Assembly: GCA_029563035.1 (NCBI GenBank)
Contig: JAKQTP010000138.1
Location: 372,001-436,000 of the forward strand
DNA: 64,000 bases
From: an archaeon
GTDB taxonomy: Archaea; Iainarchaeota; Iainarchaeia; CSSED10-239
Reading direction: 5' to 3'
Shown: positions 32,239 through 42,271 of the stretch, piece after piece
Position numbering within the stretch: the stretch's first letter is position 1
Layout of the letters: each line of letters opens with the position of its first letter
Position numbers and translations under genes: made by a program
The notes under the pieces: model-generated
What the model was told of the DNA's origin: nothing
Databases searched by the model: none
What the model saw: only the letters and a program-made list of their open reading frames with translations

Positions 32239-33681
32239 ATGGAATCCCACGAAAAGAAAAAAATTGTTAAAAATCTAAAATGGATGGCTTTCTCTAAGAT
32301 TATAATTTATCTTCTTTCAATCATAACTATCACTTTGATTCCAAGATATTTAGGAGTAGAAGGCTATGGTCAATTAAACTTCATAATTTCTTTCGTTAGT
32401 ATTTTTTCAATAATTGGCGATCTAGGGATAAATACTTTGATTATAAGGGATATATCAAAAAACACAAAAAAAGCCAAAGAATATTATAACAATCTTTTTT
32501 TATTTAGAATTATAATTTCGTTGTTATTTATTTTAGTTGTTTTTATTTTTGCTTTATTTCAAAAATCATCAACTATAGATTTAATTATAATTTATGCAAT
32601 TGGCATGGGCTTTTTTTTATTAGGTAATTTTAATCTTTCATTTTTAATTAGTTTTCAAGAAAACAAATATCAAGCAATCTCTGATGCTATTCAAAAAGTT
32701 ACATACACTTTAGGAGTGATCCTTGTAATTGTCTTGAACTATAAATTGTTTGGAATAATTGTAGCTAATGCAGTAGCTAGTGTTGTAGTGTTTGTTTTTT
32801 CTTTTTTTGCAATTAAAAAATTTATAAAAATTAAAAATCTAAAATTAAATAAAAAATACATTAAACAAAAATTAATATTGGCATCTCCTTTTATTTTTAC
32901 ATGCATTTTTTGGACAATTTATTTTAATATAGATAGAATATTTATTACTTATATAAGGGGCAATTATGCAACTGGTTTATATTCTATAAGCAATACATTT
33001 TTGGGTTTTCTTTTAAGTTTTATCGGTATTTTAAGCACTACATTTTTCCCAGTTCTTTCAAATGTTTCAAATAATAAACTGAAATTAAAATCCATAGTTG
33101 ATAAATATTTATTGTTAATTTATTTGTTTTCTGCCCCAGCAACAATTGGTTGTATTTATCTTGCACCTCAAATAATAACTCTAGTCTTTGGAAGTCAATA
33201 TCTTGGCGGTACAATTGCATTTCAATTAGTTATGCTTTTCTTTTTATTAAACTCTGTTGGCTTAGTTAATTATTATTTATTAATTACAAATAATTTAGAA
33301 AAATATTCTTTAAAGATTTTAGGTGTATCTACCGGAACAAATCTTTTATTAAATTTTATATTTGTACCTTGGTTAGGGATTGTTGGTGCAGCAATCACAA
33401 CAATAATCGCAGAAGTTGTTATATTTATTTTAAGTTACAAAAAAATAAGATCTGATATAATCAAAATAGATTATTTCTCCCCATTAATAAAACCAGCGAT
33501 TGCATCTGGAATTATGTTATTAGGGTTAATATTTTATAATTATTTTTATCCAATAGGGGTATTACACAACAAGTTTGATGTGTTAATTTCTATTGCAATT
33601 GGTGTGATAATCTACATATCAACATTATTTATAACAAAAACAATAACTCTAAAACAAATAAAAGAAACAATAAAAATTTAG
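32239..33681 (+). CDS. Wzx/MATE-type polysaccharide flippase
   Basis: A 480-residue protein with 12-14 membrane segments throughout. The opening NLKWMAFSKIIIYLLSIITI and the following LIPRYLGVEGYGQLNFIISF are typical of the oligosaccharide flippase (MOP/Wzx) family, which moves lipid-linked glycan units across the membrane. It belongs with the glycan island genes. Substrate unknown. The ATG follows a TATA-like region, with no ribosome site seen. Confidence 0.85.
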   Translation: MESHEKKKIVKNLKWMAFSKIIIYLLSIITITLIPRYLGVEGYGQLNFIISFVSIFSIIGDLGINTLIIRDISKNTKKAKEYYNNLFLFRIIISLLFILVVFIFALFQKSSTIDLIIIYAIGMGFFLLGNFNLSFLISFQENKYQAISDAIQKVTYTLGVILVIVLNYKLFGIIVANAVASVVVFVFSFFAIKKFIKIKNLKLNKKYIKQKLILASPFIFTCIFWTIYFNIDRIFITYIRGNYATGLYSISNTFLGFLLSFIGILSTTFFPVLSNVSNNKLKLKSIVDKYLLLIYLFSAPATIGCIYLAPQIITLVFGSQYLGGTIAFQLVMLFFLLNSVGLVNYYLLITNNLEKYSLKILGVSTGTNLLLNFIFVPWLGIVGAAITTIIAEVVIFILSYKKIRSDIIKIDYFSPLIKPAIASGIMLLGLIFYNYFYPIGVLHNKFDVLISIAIGVIIYISTLFITKTITLKQIKETIKI

Positions 33682-33746
33682 TAATGATTTAATTAATTAT
33701 ATTAAAAGAACCGTTTTGCAAGTTTTTTTAATCTAGTCTATAATAT

Positions 33747-34727
33747 TCATTTATATCCATTTGGGTGCATTTTGTGCCAATTATATGCTTTAGAAATAAT
33801 GGTTTTAATATCTGAATATTTTGGTTCCCATCCCAGTTCTTTTTTAATTTTTGATATATCTGCAAGAACAATAGGAGGATCTCCTGCTCTTCTTTCTGAG
33901 TTTTTTATAATAGCATTTTTGCCAATTGTTTTTTGAGCCATATCAATTATTTCTGTAACTGAAAAGCCATTTCCACTTCCAACAATAAAAATATTTGATT
34001 TGTTATTTCTTTCAAGATAGTCTAATGCAAGAATATGTGCTTGTGCTAAATCAGTTACATGTATATAATCTCTTACTCCTGTCCCATCTTTTGTATCAAA
34101 ATCGTTTCCAAAAATATAGAATTCTTTTTCTGAAACAATTGATTTAATAACTTTTGTAATTAATTGTATTGGGGGATTACGTTCTGGCCCAATTTCACCC
34201 TCTATATCTGCTCCTGATACATTAAAGTATCTTAGTGCTATATATTTAAAATTATGAGCGACTTCAAAAAAATGTAATATTCTTTCTACAACTAGTTTGG
34301 TTTCTCCGTAACTGTTGATAGGTTCTAGTTTTGCATCTTCTGTAACCGGATTAGTTTTTGGTATTCCATAGACTGCGGCACTAGATGAGAATATTATTTT
34401 TTTTATGTTACATTGATTCATGCAATTAAGAAGAGTTATAGTGTTAACTACATTATTTTCATAATATTTTTCAGGATGATACACAGATTCTGCAGCATCA
34501 ATGTATCCTGCAAAATGTATAACTGCATCTATTTTTTCATTAATTAGTGTTTCTTTCAGTAGTTGATAATCAGATAAATCTCCAATTATTAATTTTGAAT
34601 TTGAAATTGCCTCTTTGTGTCCTGCTTCTAAATTATCAAAAACTATTGGATTATGACCTCTTTTTTTAAGTTCTTTAACAGTGTGGCTTCCAATATAACC
34701 AGCTCCACCACAAACAAGTATATTCAT
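33747..34727 (-). CDS. galE: UDP-glucose 4-epimerase
   Basis: About 326 residues from the ATG at 34727, which has a TGAGGT ribosome site; an in-frame ATG 12 bases upstream overlaps that site. An extended short-chain dehydrogenase that interconverts UDP-glucose and UDP-galactose. NILVCGGAGYIGSHTV is the NAD site, and SSSAAVYG with SYGETKLVVE contributes the catalytic Ser and Tyr-x-x-x-Lys. Supplies UDP-galactose for the glycan island. Confidence 0.92.
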   Translation of the reverse strand: MNILVCGGAGYIGSHTVKELKKRGHNPIVFDNLEAGHKEAISNSKLIIGDLSDYQLLKETLINEKIDAVIHFAGYIDAAESVYHPEKYYENNVVNTITLLNCMNQCNIKKIIFSSSAAVYGIPKTNPVTEDAKLEPINSYGETKLVVERILHFFEVAHNFKYIALRYFNVSGADIEGEIGPERNPPIQLITKVIKSIVSEKEFYIFGNDFDTKDGTGVRDYIHVTDLAQAHILALDYLERNNKSNIFIVGSGNGFSVTEIIDMAQKTIGKNAIIKNSERRAGDPPIVLADISKIKKELGWEPKYSDIKTIISKAYNWHKMHPNGYK

Positions 34728-34767
34728 ATATAACCTCATTTATAAAATTTAATAGTAACACTTAGTG

Positions 34768-35712
34768 TTATTTTAGTATTCTTTCTATTTGTTCTTTATC
34801 ATTTATTATTTTATTAACCCCTTCTTTTAATGTTATTGGATTAAATTCAGGATATATTTTTTTAAGTCTTTGTATGTCTGTTCTTTTTTCAAAAGTACCA
34901 TCTGGTTTTGAAAGATCCCATTTAATTTCGCCATCCCAACCAATCTCTTTTTTTATTATTTCTGCAATTTCTTTTATAGAATAATCAAAACCTGTCCCAA
35001 TATTTATCATTTGATCTGAAGAATAATTATTCATTAAATAAATTATTGCATCAGCACAATCTTCGCTATATAGTGCTTCTCTTCTGGGTGTTCCTGTACC
35101 CCAAAGTATAATTTGTGTATCTCCGTTTTTTTTTGCTAAAAGTATTTTTTTAATTAATCCAGGAAGCATATGTCCATTTTCTATATCGTAATTGTCGTTA
35201 AATCCATATAAATTAGTAGGCATTACACATATTGCATCAATTCCATATTGTTTTCTGTATAATTGACAAGCAGTAACCCCTACGCCTTTAGCTACAGCAT
35301 ATCCTTTATTTGTTTCCTCTAATTTTCCAGCCATAAATCTATCTTCATTAATTGGTTGTGGATTTTCTTTAGGATATATACATGTGGATCCAGGGTATAA
35401 TAATTTTGCTTTTGGGCAATTATTTTTAATTGCTTCTATGACATTTAATATCATAACACTGTTTTGATACAAGAAATCAGCAGGTCTTTTATTATTGCCT
35501 TGTATCCCTCCAACTAATCCGGCAATCATAAATATAAATTCTGGTTTTTCAGATTTTAAATAGTTCTCAATTTGGTCTTTTTCTAAAAGATTCAGTTCTT
35601 TACTTCTAGGGGTTAAAATATTTGTATATCCTTTTTTTAATAATTGTCTGTGTATTGCACTACCTAATAGCCCCCCACTTCCTAAAATTAATATCTTTGA
35701 ATTTGTATTCAT
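34768..35712 (-). CDS. fcl: GDP-L-fucose synthase (epimerase/reductase)
   Basis: About 314 residues from the ATG at 35712 (AGGTGG ribosome site; upstream GTG less likely). An SDR enzyme with KILILGSGGLLGSAIHRQLL, FMIAGLVGGIQGN, LLYPGSTCIYPKENPQPI and the active-site Tyr-Lys in NKGYAVAKGVG. It would finish GDP-L-fucose from the keto-sugar made by the GDP-mannose dehydratase encoded just upstream. The pair is strong evidence for a fucose (or related 6-deoxy) sugar in the surface glycan. Confidence 0.9.
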   Translation of the reverse strand: MNTNSKILILGSGGLLGSAIHRQLLKKGYTNILTPRSKELNLLEKDQIENYLKSEKPEFIFMIAGLVGGIQGNNKRPADFLYQNSVMILNVIEAIKNNCPKAKLLYPGSTCIYPKENPQPINEDRFMAGKLEETNKGYAVAKGVGVTACQLYRKQYGIDAICVMPTNLYGFNDNYDIENGHMLPGLIKKILLAKKNGDTQIILWGTGTPRREALYSEDCADAIIYLMNNYSSDQMINIGTGFDYSIKEIAEIIKKEIGWDGEIKWDLSKPDGTFEKRTDIQRLKKIYPEFNPITLKEGVNKIINDKEQIERILK

Positions 35713-35723
35713 TTTTACCACCT

Positions 35724-36779
35724 TTAATATAATATTATTTTATTATTTTTTATTAAATTATAATCGTGATTAACCATTATTTTTACTAAATCTTTAAACT
35801 TAGTTTTGGCTTCCCAACTCAAATCTCTTTTTGCTTTAGATGGGTCTCCTAAAAGGAGATCGACTTCTGTTGGTCTAAAGTATTTAGGATTTATTTTTAT
35901 AATTGTTTTACCATTGTCTTTATTTATACCAATTTCATTTAATCCATCTCCTTGCCAAATTAATGGAATATCTAATTCTTTACAAGCACATTCAATAAAT
36001 TCTCTAATTGTGTGTGTTTCTCCAGTAGCAATTACATAATCATCAGGTGTATCTTTTTGTAGCATTAACCACATAGCTTCAACATAATCTTTTGCATATC
36101 CCCAATCTCTTTTCGCATCTAAATTACCTAATTCTAAAAAATCTTGCTTACCTAATTTTATTTTAGAAAGTCCAATTGTGATTTTTCGTGTTACAAAATT
36201 AAATCCTCTTCTTTCGCTTTCATGATTAAATAATATTCCATTGCAAGTAAACAAATTATATGCTTCTCTATAATTTTTAATAATCCAAAAAGCATAAAGT
36301 TTTGCTATTCCATATGGACTTCTAGGATAGAAAGGTGTATTTTCATTTTGAGGTGTTTCTATAACTTTGCCAAACAATTCTGAAGTTGATGCTTGATATA
36401 ATTTTATTTTTTTATCTAAATTTAGTTTTCTAATTGCTTCTAGTAATCTTAATACGCCTACGGCATCTATTTGTGCAGTAATTTCTGGAATTTCAAATGA
36501 AACTTTAACATGGCTCTGTGCTGCAAGATTATATATTTCATCAGGTTTTGTTTCTTTAATAATATTTAGTACTGAAGTAGTATCTGTAATGTCTCCATAA
36601 TGTAAAAATAGTTTCTTATCTAATATTTCAGGATTATTATATAAGTGGTCGATTCTCCAAGTATTTAAAACACTTGCTCTTCTAATAATTCCATGTACTA
36701 CATAACCTTTTTCTAAAAGAAACTCAGTTAAATAAGAACCATCTTGTCCTGTAATTCCAGTTATTAGTGCAGTTTTCAT
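35724..36779 (-). CDS. gmd: GDP-mannose 4,6-dehydratase
   Basis: A 351-residue SDR enzyme that turns GDP-mannose into GDP-4-keto-6-deoxy-mannose. [20 protein letters not shown] is the NADP site, with [25 protein letters not shown] (Tyr-Lys) and [17 protein letters not shown], all typical of Gmd. It runs directly into the GDP-fucose synthase gene, 11 bp apart, same strand. No GDP-mannose-producing gene is in the window. Confidence 0.95.
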   Translation of the reverse strand: MKTALITGITGQDGSYLTEFLLEKGYVVHGIIRRASVLNTWRIDHLYNNPEILDKKLFLHYGDITDTTSVLNIIKETKPDEIYNLAAQSHVKVSFEIPEITAQIDAVGVLRLLEAIRKLNLDKKIKLYQASTSELFGKVIETPQNENTPFYPRSPYGIAKLYAFWIIKNYREAYNLFTCNGILFNHESERRGFNFVTRKITIGLSKIKLGKQDFLELGNLDAKRDWGYAKDYVEAMWLMLQKDTPDDYVIATGETHTIREFIECACKELDIPLIWQGDGLNEIGINKDNGKTIIKINPKYFRPTEVDLLLGDPSKAKRDLSWEAKTKFKDLVKIMVNHDYNLIKNNKIILY

Positions 36780-36866
36780 AAATAATTACTATTTAGATAT
36801 TTTTATAACTATTTGTTTTTATAATTTAATAAGATATCTTTTTATAGCTAGACAAACATATTATAT

Positions 36867-37562
36867 ATGAGGTTTTTAGAGATGAAGAAGTTGCTATTTT
36901 CGAAAAAAAACCCAATTAATTTAATTAAAACTAACTCTAATAAAATTTTTAATTTTTTAAATAATGAAAGCCTTTGGCATTATAAAAATAATAAATTATA
37001 TGCTGATTTTATATCTAATGAAAATAATATTAATTTTCCTGATGGAAAATATATTTCTTCAAAATTAAATTTAAAACAGCAAAGAGGCCCTTCAATTACA
37101 AAGTGTTTTATTCTTTCTAATTTCGCTAAATCAAAGAAGCATTTTTTTATTGCAAATTGTAATAGGCAGAAATTAAATAAAATTACTGGCATACCACTTA
37201 ATAATATAGAGGTTTATAATCCACCTTATATTTCTGAATTTGAATTTTCAGAAGACATAAAAACAAAAATGTTGCGATTAATAAAAAAGTTTAACCCTGA
37301 TTATATTTGGGTTGCTATTGGTGCCCCAAAACAAGAGATATTATCTAATCAGTTATTTTCTTTATATAAATGCAAATATATTAATATTGGCGCAGCAATT
37401 GATTTTTTAACAAAAGATAAATCCGAAGCCCCACGAATTTGGGTTAATTTAAAAATTGAATGGCTTTATAGATTAATAACAGATTTTAAACATTCAAAAA
37501 AAAAGGTGTATAGAAGTATAATTGGTTTAAGATATTTGAAATGTATTGATACAAAAAAATAA
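36867..37562 (+). CDS. WecG/TagA/CpsF-type glycosyltransferase
   Basis: A 231-residue protein. The C-terminal motifs DYIWVAIGAPKQEIL, INIGAAIDFLTK and NLKIEWLYRLITD match the WecG/TagA/CpsF family, which adds the second sugar (often a ManNAc or similar) on a lipid carrier. It starts at the ATG at 36867; an alternative ATG at 36882 has a GAGG ribosome site. Neighbouring genes are all sugar-active. Confidence 0.82.
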   Translation: MRFLEMKKLLFSKKNPINLIKTNSNKIFNFLNNESLWHYKNNKLYADFISNENNINFPDGKYISSKLNLKQQRGPSITKCFILSNFAKSKKHFFIANCNRQKLNKITGIPLNNIEVYNPPYISEFEFSEDIKTKMLRLIKKFNPDYIWVAIGAPKQEILSNQLFSLYKCKYINIGAAIDFLTKDKSEAPRIWVNLKIEWLYRLITDFKHSKKKVYRSIIGLRYLKCIDTKK

Positions 37563-37591
37563 TCTCTATTAATTATAAAATTTGTGTGATT

Positions 37592-38287
37592 ATGTCAAAA
37601 AGAATTATTTTAAATAAATTTTTAACATTTTTTAACCACAAGGAAAGAACAATAAGAATAGATGATTATCCATCTGGGATAAGACCTGTATTAGATGATT
37701 TAACACCTTTTTTTAAGATTTTTGATGAATTTGAAAAAAGACAATTGTATTTTTATTTAGCAATTGTTCCAAAGGTGCTTGTTGATTTTTTTGATAATAG
37801 AATTCTAGAATATAAATATTTAATTCCAATAATGCATGGATATTCTCATAATTATGATTATTATTCAAAAATATTAGAATCTAATAATGATCCTTACAAT
37901 ACCCACACAATAATGGACCAGTTTGATGAATTTGAAAATCAATCTGTTAGCGAAATTTCTGAAAAAATAGAAAAAGGAAAAAATATACTAAATAGATATT
38001 TTAATAAAGAGATTGATATTTATGTGCCACCTTGTAATATATTAAATAAGAACACAAAAATAGCATTAATTAATCAAGGATTTAAAACTGTTTTTTCTGA
38101 AAATTATTTTTTTAATCGCAAATTAAGGTGTGTTACATCTGATTATTATGGTACTTTAGAAAATATGCCTTTAAAGAAGTATAATTGCATAACTTTACAC
38201 ATTACATGGGAATATGATACTTTGAGAACAAAAGGAATAGATATAATTACAAACAAATTAGATTATATAAAAAGTATATTGAATTGA
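37592..38287 (+). CDS. Polysaccharide deacetylase-like protein
   Basis: About 231 residues from the ATG at 37592. The motif TIRIDDYPSGIRP near residue 20 has the Asp-Asp pair, and IPIMHGYSHNYDYY near residue 80 the His-x-x-x-His metal site of carbohydrate esterase 4 / DUF2334-type deacetylases. VPPCNILNKNT is in the usual position of the later motif. It would trim acetyl groups in the surface glycan. No signal peptide is seen, so it may act inside the cell. Confidence 0.7.
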   Translation: MSKRIILNKFLTFFNHKERTIRIDDYPSGIRPVLDDLTPFFKIFDEFEKRQLYFYLAIVPKVLVDFFDNRILEYKYLIPIMHGYSHNYDYYSKILESNNDPYNTHTIMDQFDEFENQSVSEISEKIEKGKNILNRYFNKEIDIYVPPCNILNKNTKIALINQGFKTVFSENYFFNRKLRCVTSDYYGTLENMPLKKYNCITLHITWEYDTLRTKGIDIITNKLDYIKSILN

Positions 38288-38292
38288 TAAAT

Positions 38293-39399
38293 ATGGTTAA
38301 AAAAATATTATTTTTAATTAGGAGGGTCCCACCTAAAACAGGTGCTGTAAAAATTAATGAGTTTTACTATAATTTAATAAAGAATGACAAAAAATATAAA
38401 ACAAGTGTGATTAAATTGAATAGTTATAACTCAATATCCCAAATGGGGCGATTTAATTTTTTTACTATATTTGTTTTTTTTAAAAATTATTTTAAATTAT
38501 TATTTCATTTAATTTTTCATAAACCTGATTTAATATATATGGAAGTTGCCCCATCAGGGTTGGCATTATTAAGAGATAGCTTTTATATATTGCTAGTAAA
38601 ATTATTTAGAGTCAAAATATTAGTTCAATTTCATGCTAAAGGGTTATCAAATTATATAAATAAAAAATATAAATATCACTATTTTAAATTTGTTTTTAAA
38701 AATATAAAAACTATCATTTTGTCTCCTGCATTGATTTCAGAATATTCTAAAGTAATTCTTGTAGACCAAATGTATTTTTTACCAAATGGAATTCCTGATA
38801 AGATTAAGTTTAAATTTAATACAATATTAAAGAATAGATGTAAAGATAAATTAAATTTGTTGTTTTTATCCAATATGCTTGAATTTAAAGGACCAATAGA
38901 TGTATTGTATATTTGTAAAATGTTAAAAGATAATAATGTTGATTTTACTTGTGATTTTGTAGGAGGGTTTAGTTCAAAAGATTTTGAAGATAAATTTAAA
39001 AAAGTTCAAAAAGAATTAAATTTAGAAAAAGAATGTATTTTGCGAGGTGCCAAACACGGATTAGCTAAAAGTAAGTATTTTGAAAAAGCAAATTGCTTCA
39101 TATATCCTACCCATAATGATTGTTTCCCTTTAGTTATTTTAGAGTCGTTTATGTATGGAATACCGGTTTTAACTTACAATGTAGGGGCAATAAAAAACAT
39201 AGCATCTACTGATTTTTTAGGTTTTGTAGCAGAAGACAAAAAATATGTGGATATTTATAAGTTTTTGAATGAGCATAAAAAAGAAATTATTAATTTAAAA
39301 CATGCTACAAAGATAAGGAAACATTTTCTTGATAATTATTTATCAGAAATTTCTGCAAAAAAATTTAAGGGTATAGTAAACAATGAATTAAAAAAGTAA
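38293..39399 (+). CDS. GT4-family glycosyltransferase
   Basis: About 368 residues from the ATG at 38293 (the frame is open nine bases earlier at a TTG). The C-terminal part has FIYPTHNDCFPLVILESFMY and GIPVLTYNVGAIKNIA, the retaining GT4 (EX7E-like) signature. The N-terminal half holds membrane-facing hydrophobic stretches. It ends 36 bp before the methyltransferase gene. Sugar donor unknown. Confidence 0.85.
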   Translation: MVKKILFLIRRVPPKTGAVKINEFYYNLIKNDKKYKTSVIKLNSYNSISQMGRFNFFTIFVFFKNYFKLLFHLIFHKPDLIYMEVAPSGLALLRDSFYILLVKLFRVKILVQFHAKGLSNYINKKYKYHYFKFVFKNIKTIILSPALISEYSKVILVDQMYFLPNGIPDKIKFKFNTILKNRCKDKLNLLFLSNMLEFKGPIDVLYICKMLKDNNVDFTCDFVGGFSSKDFEDKFKKVQKELNLEKECILRGAKHGLAKSKYFEKANCFIYPTHNDCFPLVILESFMYGIPVLTYNVGAIKNIASTDFLGFVAEDKKYVDIYKFLNEHKKEIINLKHATKIRKHFLDNYLSEISAKKFKGIVNNELKK

Positions 39400-39435
39400 T
39401 CTATTTTATAAAATATATACACTGAAGGGAGATTT

Positions 39436-40284
39436 ATGAATTTAAAGAAAACAATATCAAAAATTCCAATTGTAAGAAGTATATGTGCTTTTGGTTATAG
39501 ATTTTATTTAATTGTTTCAGAAATTAGTAAAAAAATATATTTCTCATTTATTTGGTTATTTAAATCAAAAGAAACAACAAACTTTAGTTCTTATGATCTA
39601 ACAGAAATTAATAAAAAATATTTGGCGCAGACAATTTCGTATGTTACACAAAAACCATATGATTTAATTTTAAAATATTTTTCAGAGATAGAAAACGATG
39701 ATAAATTAAAACTGCATATTAAAATAACAACTCAAAAAAATAGTGAGAGATATAGATGTGATGAAAAAGTATATTTTGCTAGAAAAATCGGGTGGTATGC
39801 AATTGTAAGAGCAATAAAACCAAAAATTATTGTAGAAACTGGTGTTGATAAAGGATTAGGTTCTTGTATTTTAATAGCGGCACTTATGAAAAATAAAGAA
39901 GAAGGTTTTGTTGGTTATCACTATGGAACGGACATAAATCCAAAAGCAGGATATTTAATTGCAGGTGAATATTCTAAATATAGCAAAATATTATATGGTG
40001 ACTCAATAAAATCTTTAAAAAAATTTAATAAAAAAATAGATCTTTTTATTAACGATAGTGATCATTTAGAAGGCTATGAATATAAAGAATATATTGCTAT
40101 AAAAGATAAATTAACAAAAAATGCCATTATTTTAGGCAATAGCTCTCACTGGTCAACAGATTTATTTACATTTTCTCTAAATTTTGGAAGGCAATTTTTA
40201 TATTTTTCAGAAATACCTAAAAAGCATTGGAGAGCGGGTGGTGGTATAGGTTTTTCATATAAACAGGATATAGGTAAGAAATAA
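39436..40284 (+). CDS. SAM-dependent methyltransferase-like protein
   Basis: A 282-residue protein. IIVETGVDKGLGSCILIAAL (residues 134-153) is a class I methyltransferase-type SAM site, with DLFINDSDHLEGYEY and AIILGNSSHW downstream. This resembles class I methyltransferases or cephalosporin-hydroxylase-like proteins found in glycan clusters. The N-terminus is hydrophobic and may associate with the membrane. A GGGAG ribosome site precedes the ATG. Confidence 0.65.
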   Translation: MNLKKTISKIPIVRSICAFGYRFYLIVSEISKKIYFSFIWLFKSKETTNFSSYDLTEINKKYLAQTISYVTQKPYDLILKYFSEIENDDKLKLHIKITTQKNSERYRCDEKVYFARKIGWYAIVRAIKPKIIVETGVDKGLGSCILIAALMKNKEEGFVGYHYGTDINPKAGYLIAGEYSKYSKILYGDSIKSLKKFNKKIDLFINDSDHLEGYEYKEYIAIKDKLTKNAIILGNSSHWSTDLFTFSLNFGRQFLYFSEIPKKHWRAGGGIGFSYKQDIGKK

Positions 40285-40476
40285 AAATCGAGCAATTTTG
40301 ATATATACTTGAATATTTTAATCTAAAGGGTGTGTTATTGTGGAAAGATTTTAAATAAAAAAATAAAATGCTCACGAAATTAAAATCTAATTATATTTGC
40401 CATATAATTATATTAATTTGTGTAATAAATAATTATTTGATACAATAAAAATAAATTTTGAAAAATAAGATAAATT

Positions 40477-41601
40477 ATGAAAATAGTTCATGTGTGTGAT
40501 TATATACAACCTCAATTGGGATATCAAGAATATTATCTAGCAAAAGAACATGCAAAAATGGGACATGAAGTGACTGTTATTACTTCTGATAGATATTATC
40601 CTTTTCCAAATTATGAAAATACGGCTGAAAAAATATTAGGTGATAGAAAAATTGGGGTTGGCATAACAAATATTGATGGTTTTAAAATTATAAGGTTAAA
40701 ATCCAAATTAGAATTTGGTACAAAAAATTGGTTAATTGGTTTAGAAAAAGAAATAAGTAAAATAAGTCCTGATCTTTTGATTTGTCATGGCATGGATACC
40801 TTTAATGCATATAGAGTTGCAAAATTAAAGAAAAAATTTAGTTTTAAATTAATTTATGATGATCACCCATATACTCCATTTAAAAAAATAAGTGCAATAA
40901 AATCAATTTATTACTATTTTTTTAATTTTAAATTGATAGAAAGAATGGCAGATAAATTAATTATAAAATCACAAGATGGATTAAAGCACGTAAATTTATA
41001 TTATAAATTTAAAAAACCTGTAATTGTTGGTGCTTTAGGTGTTGATTCAAATCTATTTAAATTTAATAAATTATTAAGGAGAAAAATAAGACAAAAATAT
41101 AGTATTTCTCCAAAAGAAGTTGTTTTAATATATACAGGAAAAATCACTGAAAATAAAGGTGTGCATTTAATTCTTAAAGCAATAAGTAAATCAAGAATAG
41201 ATAACGTTGTATTAATTATTTTAGGTGATGGCGATCCAGTTTATAGGCAAAAACTAGAAAAATTATCACGAAAACAAAAAGTAATATTTATTGGAGCAGT
41301 CAAAAATAATGAAATGTACAAATATTTTTCGGCAGCGGATATTGCAATTTATCCTTGTGAATCAACTATAAGTTTATTTGAAGCAATGTCTTGTTCTCTA
41401 CCAATAATTTGTAATGTTGCGGATTCCGAGATTATAAAATATAATAACGGGTTTGCCATTAATGCAAGAGTAAAAGAAATATCTAAAAAAATACAATTTT
41501 TGGTTAAAAATGCAAAATTACGAAAAAAAATGGGAAAAAACAGTAGAATTTATGTCGAAAAAGAATTGTCTTGGAGAAAAATTGCAGAAAAATTTTTGTA
41601 G
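40477..41601 (+). CDS. GT4-family glycosyltransferase
   Basis: A 374-residue enzyme. It starts KIVHVCDYIQPQLGYQEYYL and has VLIYTGKITENKGVHLILKA, then the C-terminal AIYPCESTISLFEAMSCSLP (Glu-x7-Glu-type region), typical of GT4 retaining glycosyltransferases. It lies 192 bp after the preceding gene, in an AT-rich gap with nothing notable. The methyltransferase gene follows within 10 bp. Confidence 0.88.
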   Translation: MKIVHVCDYIQPQLGYQEYYLAKEHAKMGHEVTVITSDRYYPFPNYENTAEKILGDRKIGVGITNIDGFKIIRLKSKLEFGTKNWLIGLEKEISKISPDLLICHGMDTFNAYRVAKLKKKFSFKLIYDDHPYTPFKKISAIKSIYYYFFNFKLIERMADKLIIKSQDGLKHVNLYYKFKKPVIVGALGVDSNLFKFNKLLRRKIRQKYSISPKEVVLIYTGKITENKGVHLILKAISKSRIDNVVLIILGDGDPVYRQKLEKLSRKQKVIFIGAVKNNEMYKYFSAADIAIYPCESTISLFEAMSCSLPIICNVADSEIIKYNNGFAINARVKEISKKIQFLVKNAKLRKKMGKNSRIYVEKELSWRKIAEKFL

Positions 41602-41610
41602 TGATTAATA

Positions 41611-42252
41611 ATGGGTACTAAAAAATATGAAAAAAGTATAAAATATGAATATTATTGGAAAAGTTGTAATAATTATACCGATTTCGTATCTTATTTAAAT
41701 CAATTAAATGAAATATATAATACAAATCCAAAATCAGTTCTAGAAATAGGTGTTGGAAATAAATTGGTTTATAATCAATTAAAAGAATTAGGTATAAAGG
41801 TAACTTCCCTAGACATTAATGAAAATTTAAAACCAGATATAATTGGAGATATAAGAAAATTGCCTTTTCCTGATAATTCATTTGATACTGTTGTTGCATT
41901 TGAAGTTTTAGAACATATTCCATTTTCTGATTTCGAAAAATCATTAATTGAATTGAAAATGGTGTCTAAAAAATTTGTAATTATATCAATTCCTATAAGA
42001 AAAATAGGTGTGGAGTTTCACATGTGGCTTCCAAAAATACACCAAATTTATTTTTATATAGATTTGCCAATACCTATTAAAAATAAAGGTGTAGTTTCTG
42101 ATTCGGATTGCCATTATTGGGAAGTAAATAAAATTGGTTTTTCTAAAAGCAAAATAATAAAAATAATTAAAAAACATTTCTTGATTAAAAAACAATTTAG
42201 ACCAAGATTTAATAAATATCATTTATTTTTTGTTTTAGAAAAAACAAAATGA
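41611..42252 (+). CDS. SAM-dependent methyltransferase (type 11)
   Basis: A 213-residue class I methyltransferase. SVLEIGVGNKLVYNQLKELG is the SAM-binding motif, TSLDINENLKPDIIGD and FPDNSFDTVVAFEVLEHIP supply the rest. It closes the plus-strand part of the glycan island and is likely co-transcribed with the GT4 gene. It could methylate a sugar or lipid carrier; the substrate is not visible. Confidence 0.82.
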   Translation: MGTKKYEKSIKYEYYWKSCNNYTDFVSYLNQLNEIYNTNPKSVLEIGVGNKLVYNQLKELGIKVTSLDINENLKPDIIGDIRKLPFPDNSFDTVVAFEVLEHIPFSDFEKSLIELKMVSKKFVIISIPIRKIGVEFHMWLPKIHQIYFYIDLPIPIKNKGVVSDSDCHYWEVNKIGFSKSKIIKIIKKHFLIKKQFRPRFNKYHLFFVLEKTK

Positions 42253-42271
42253 AATGTTATTGATTAATAAT

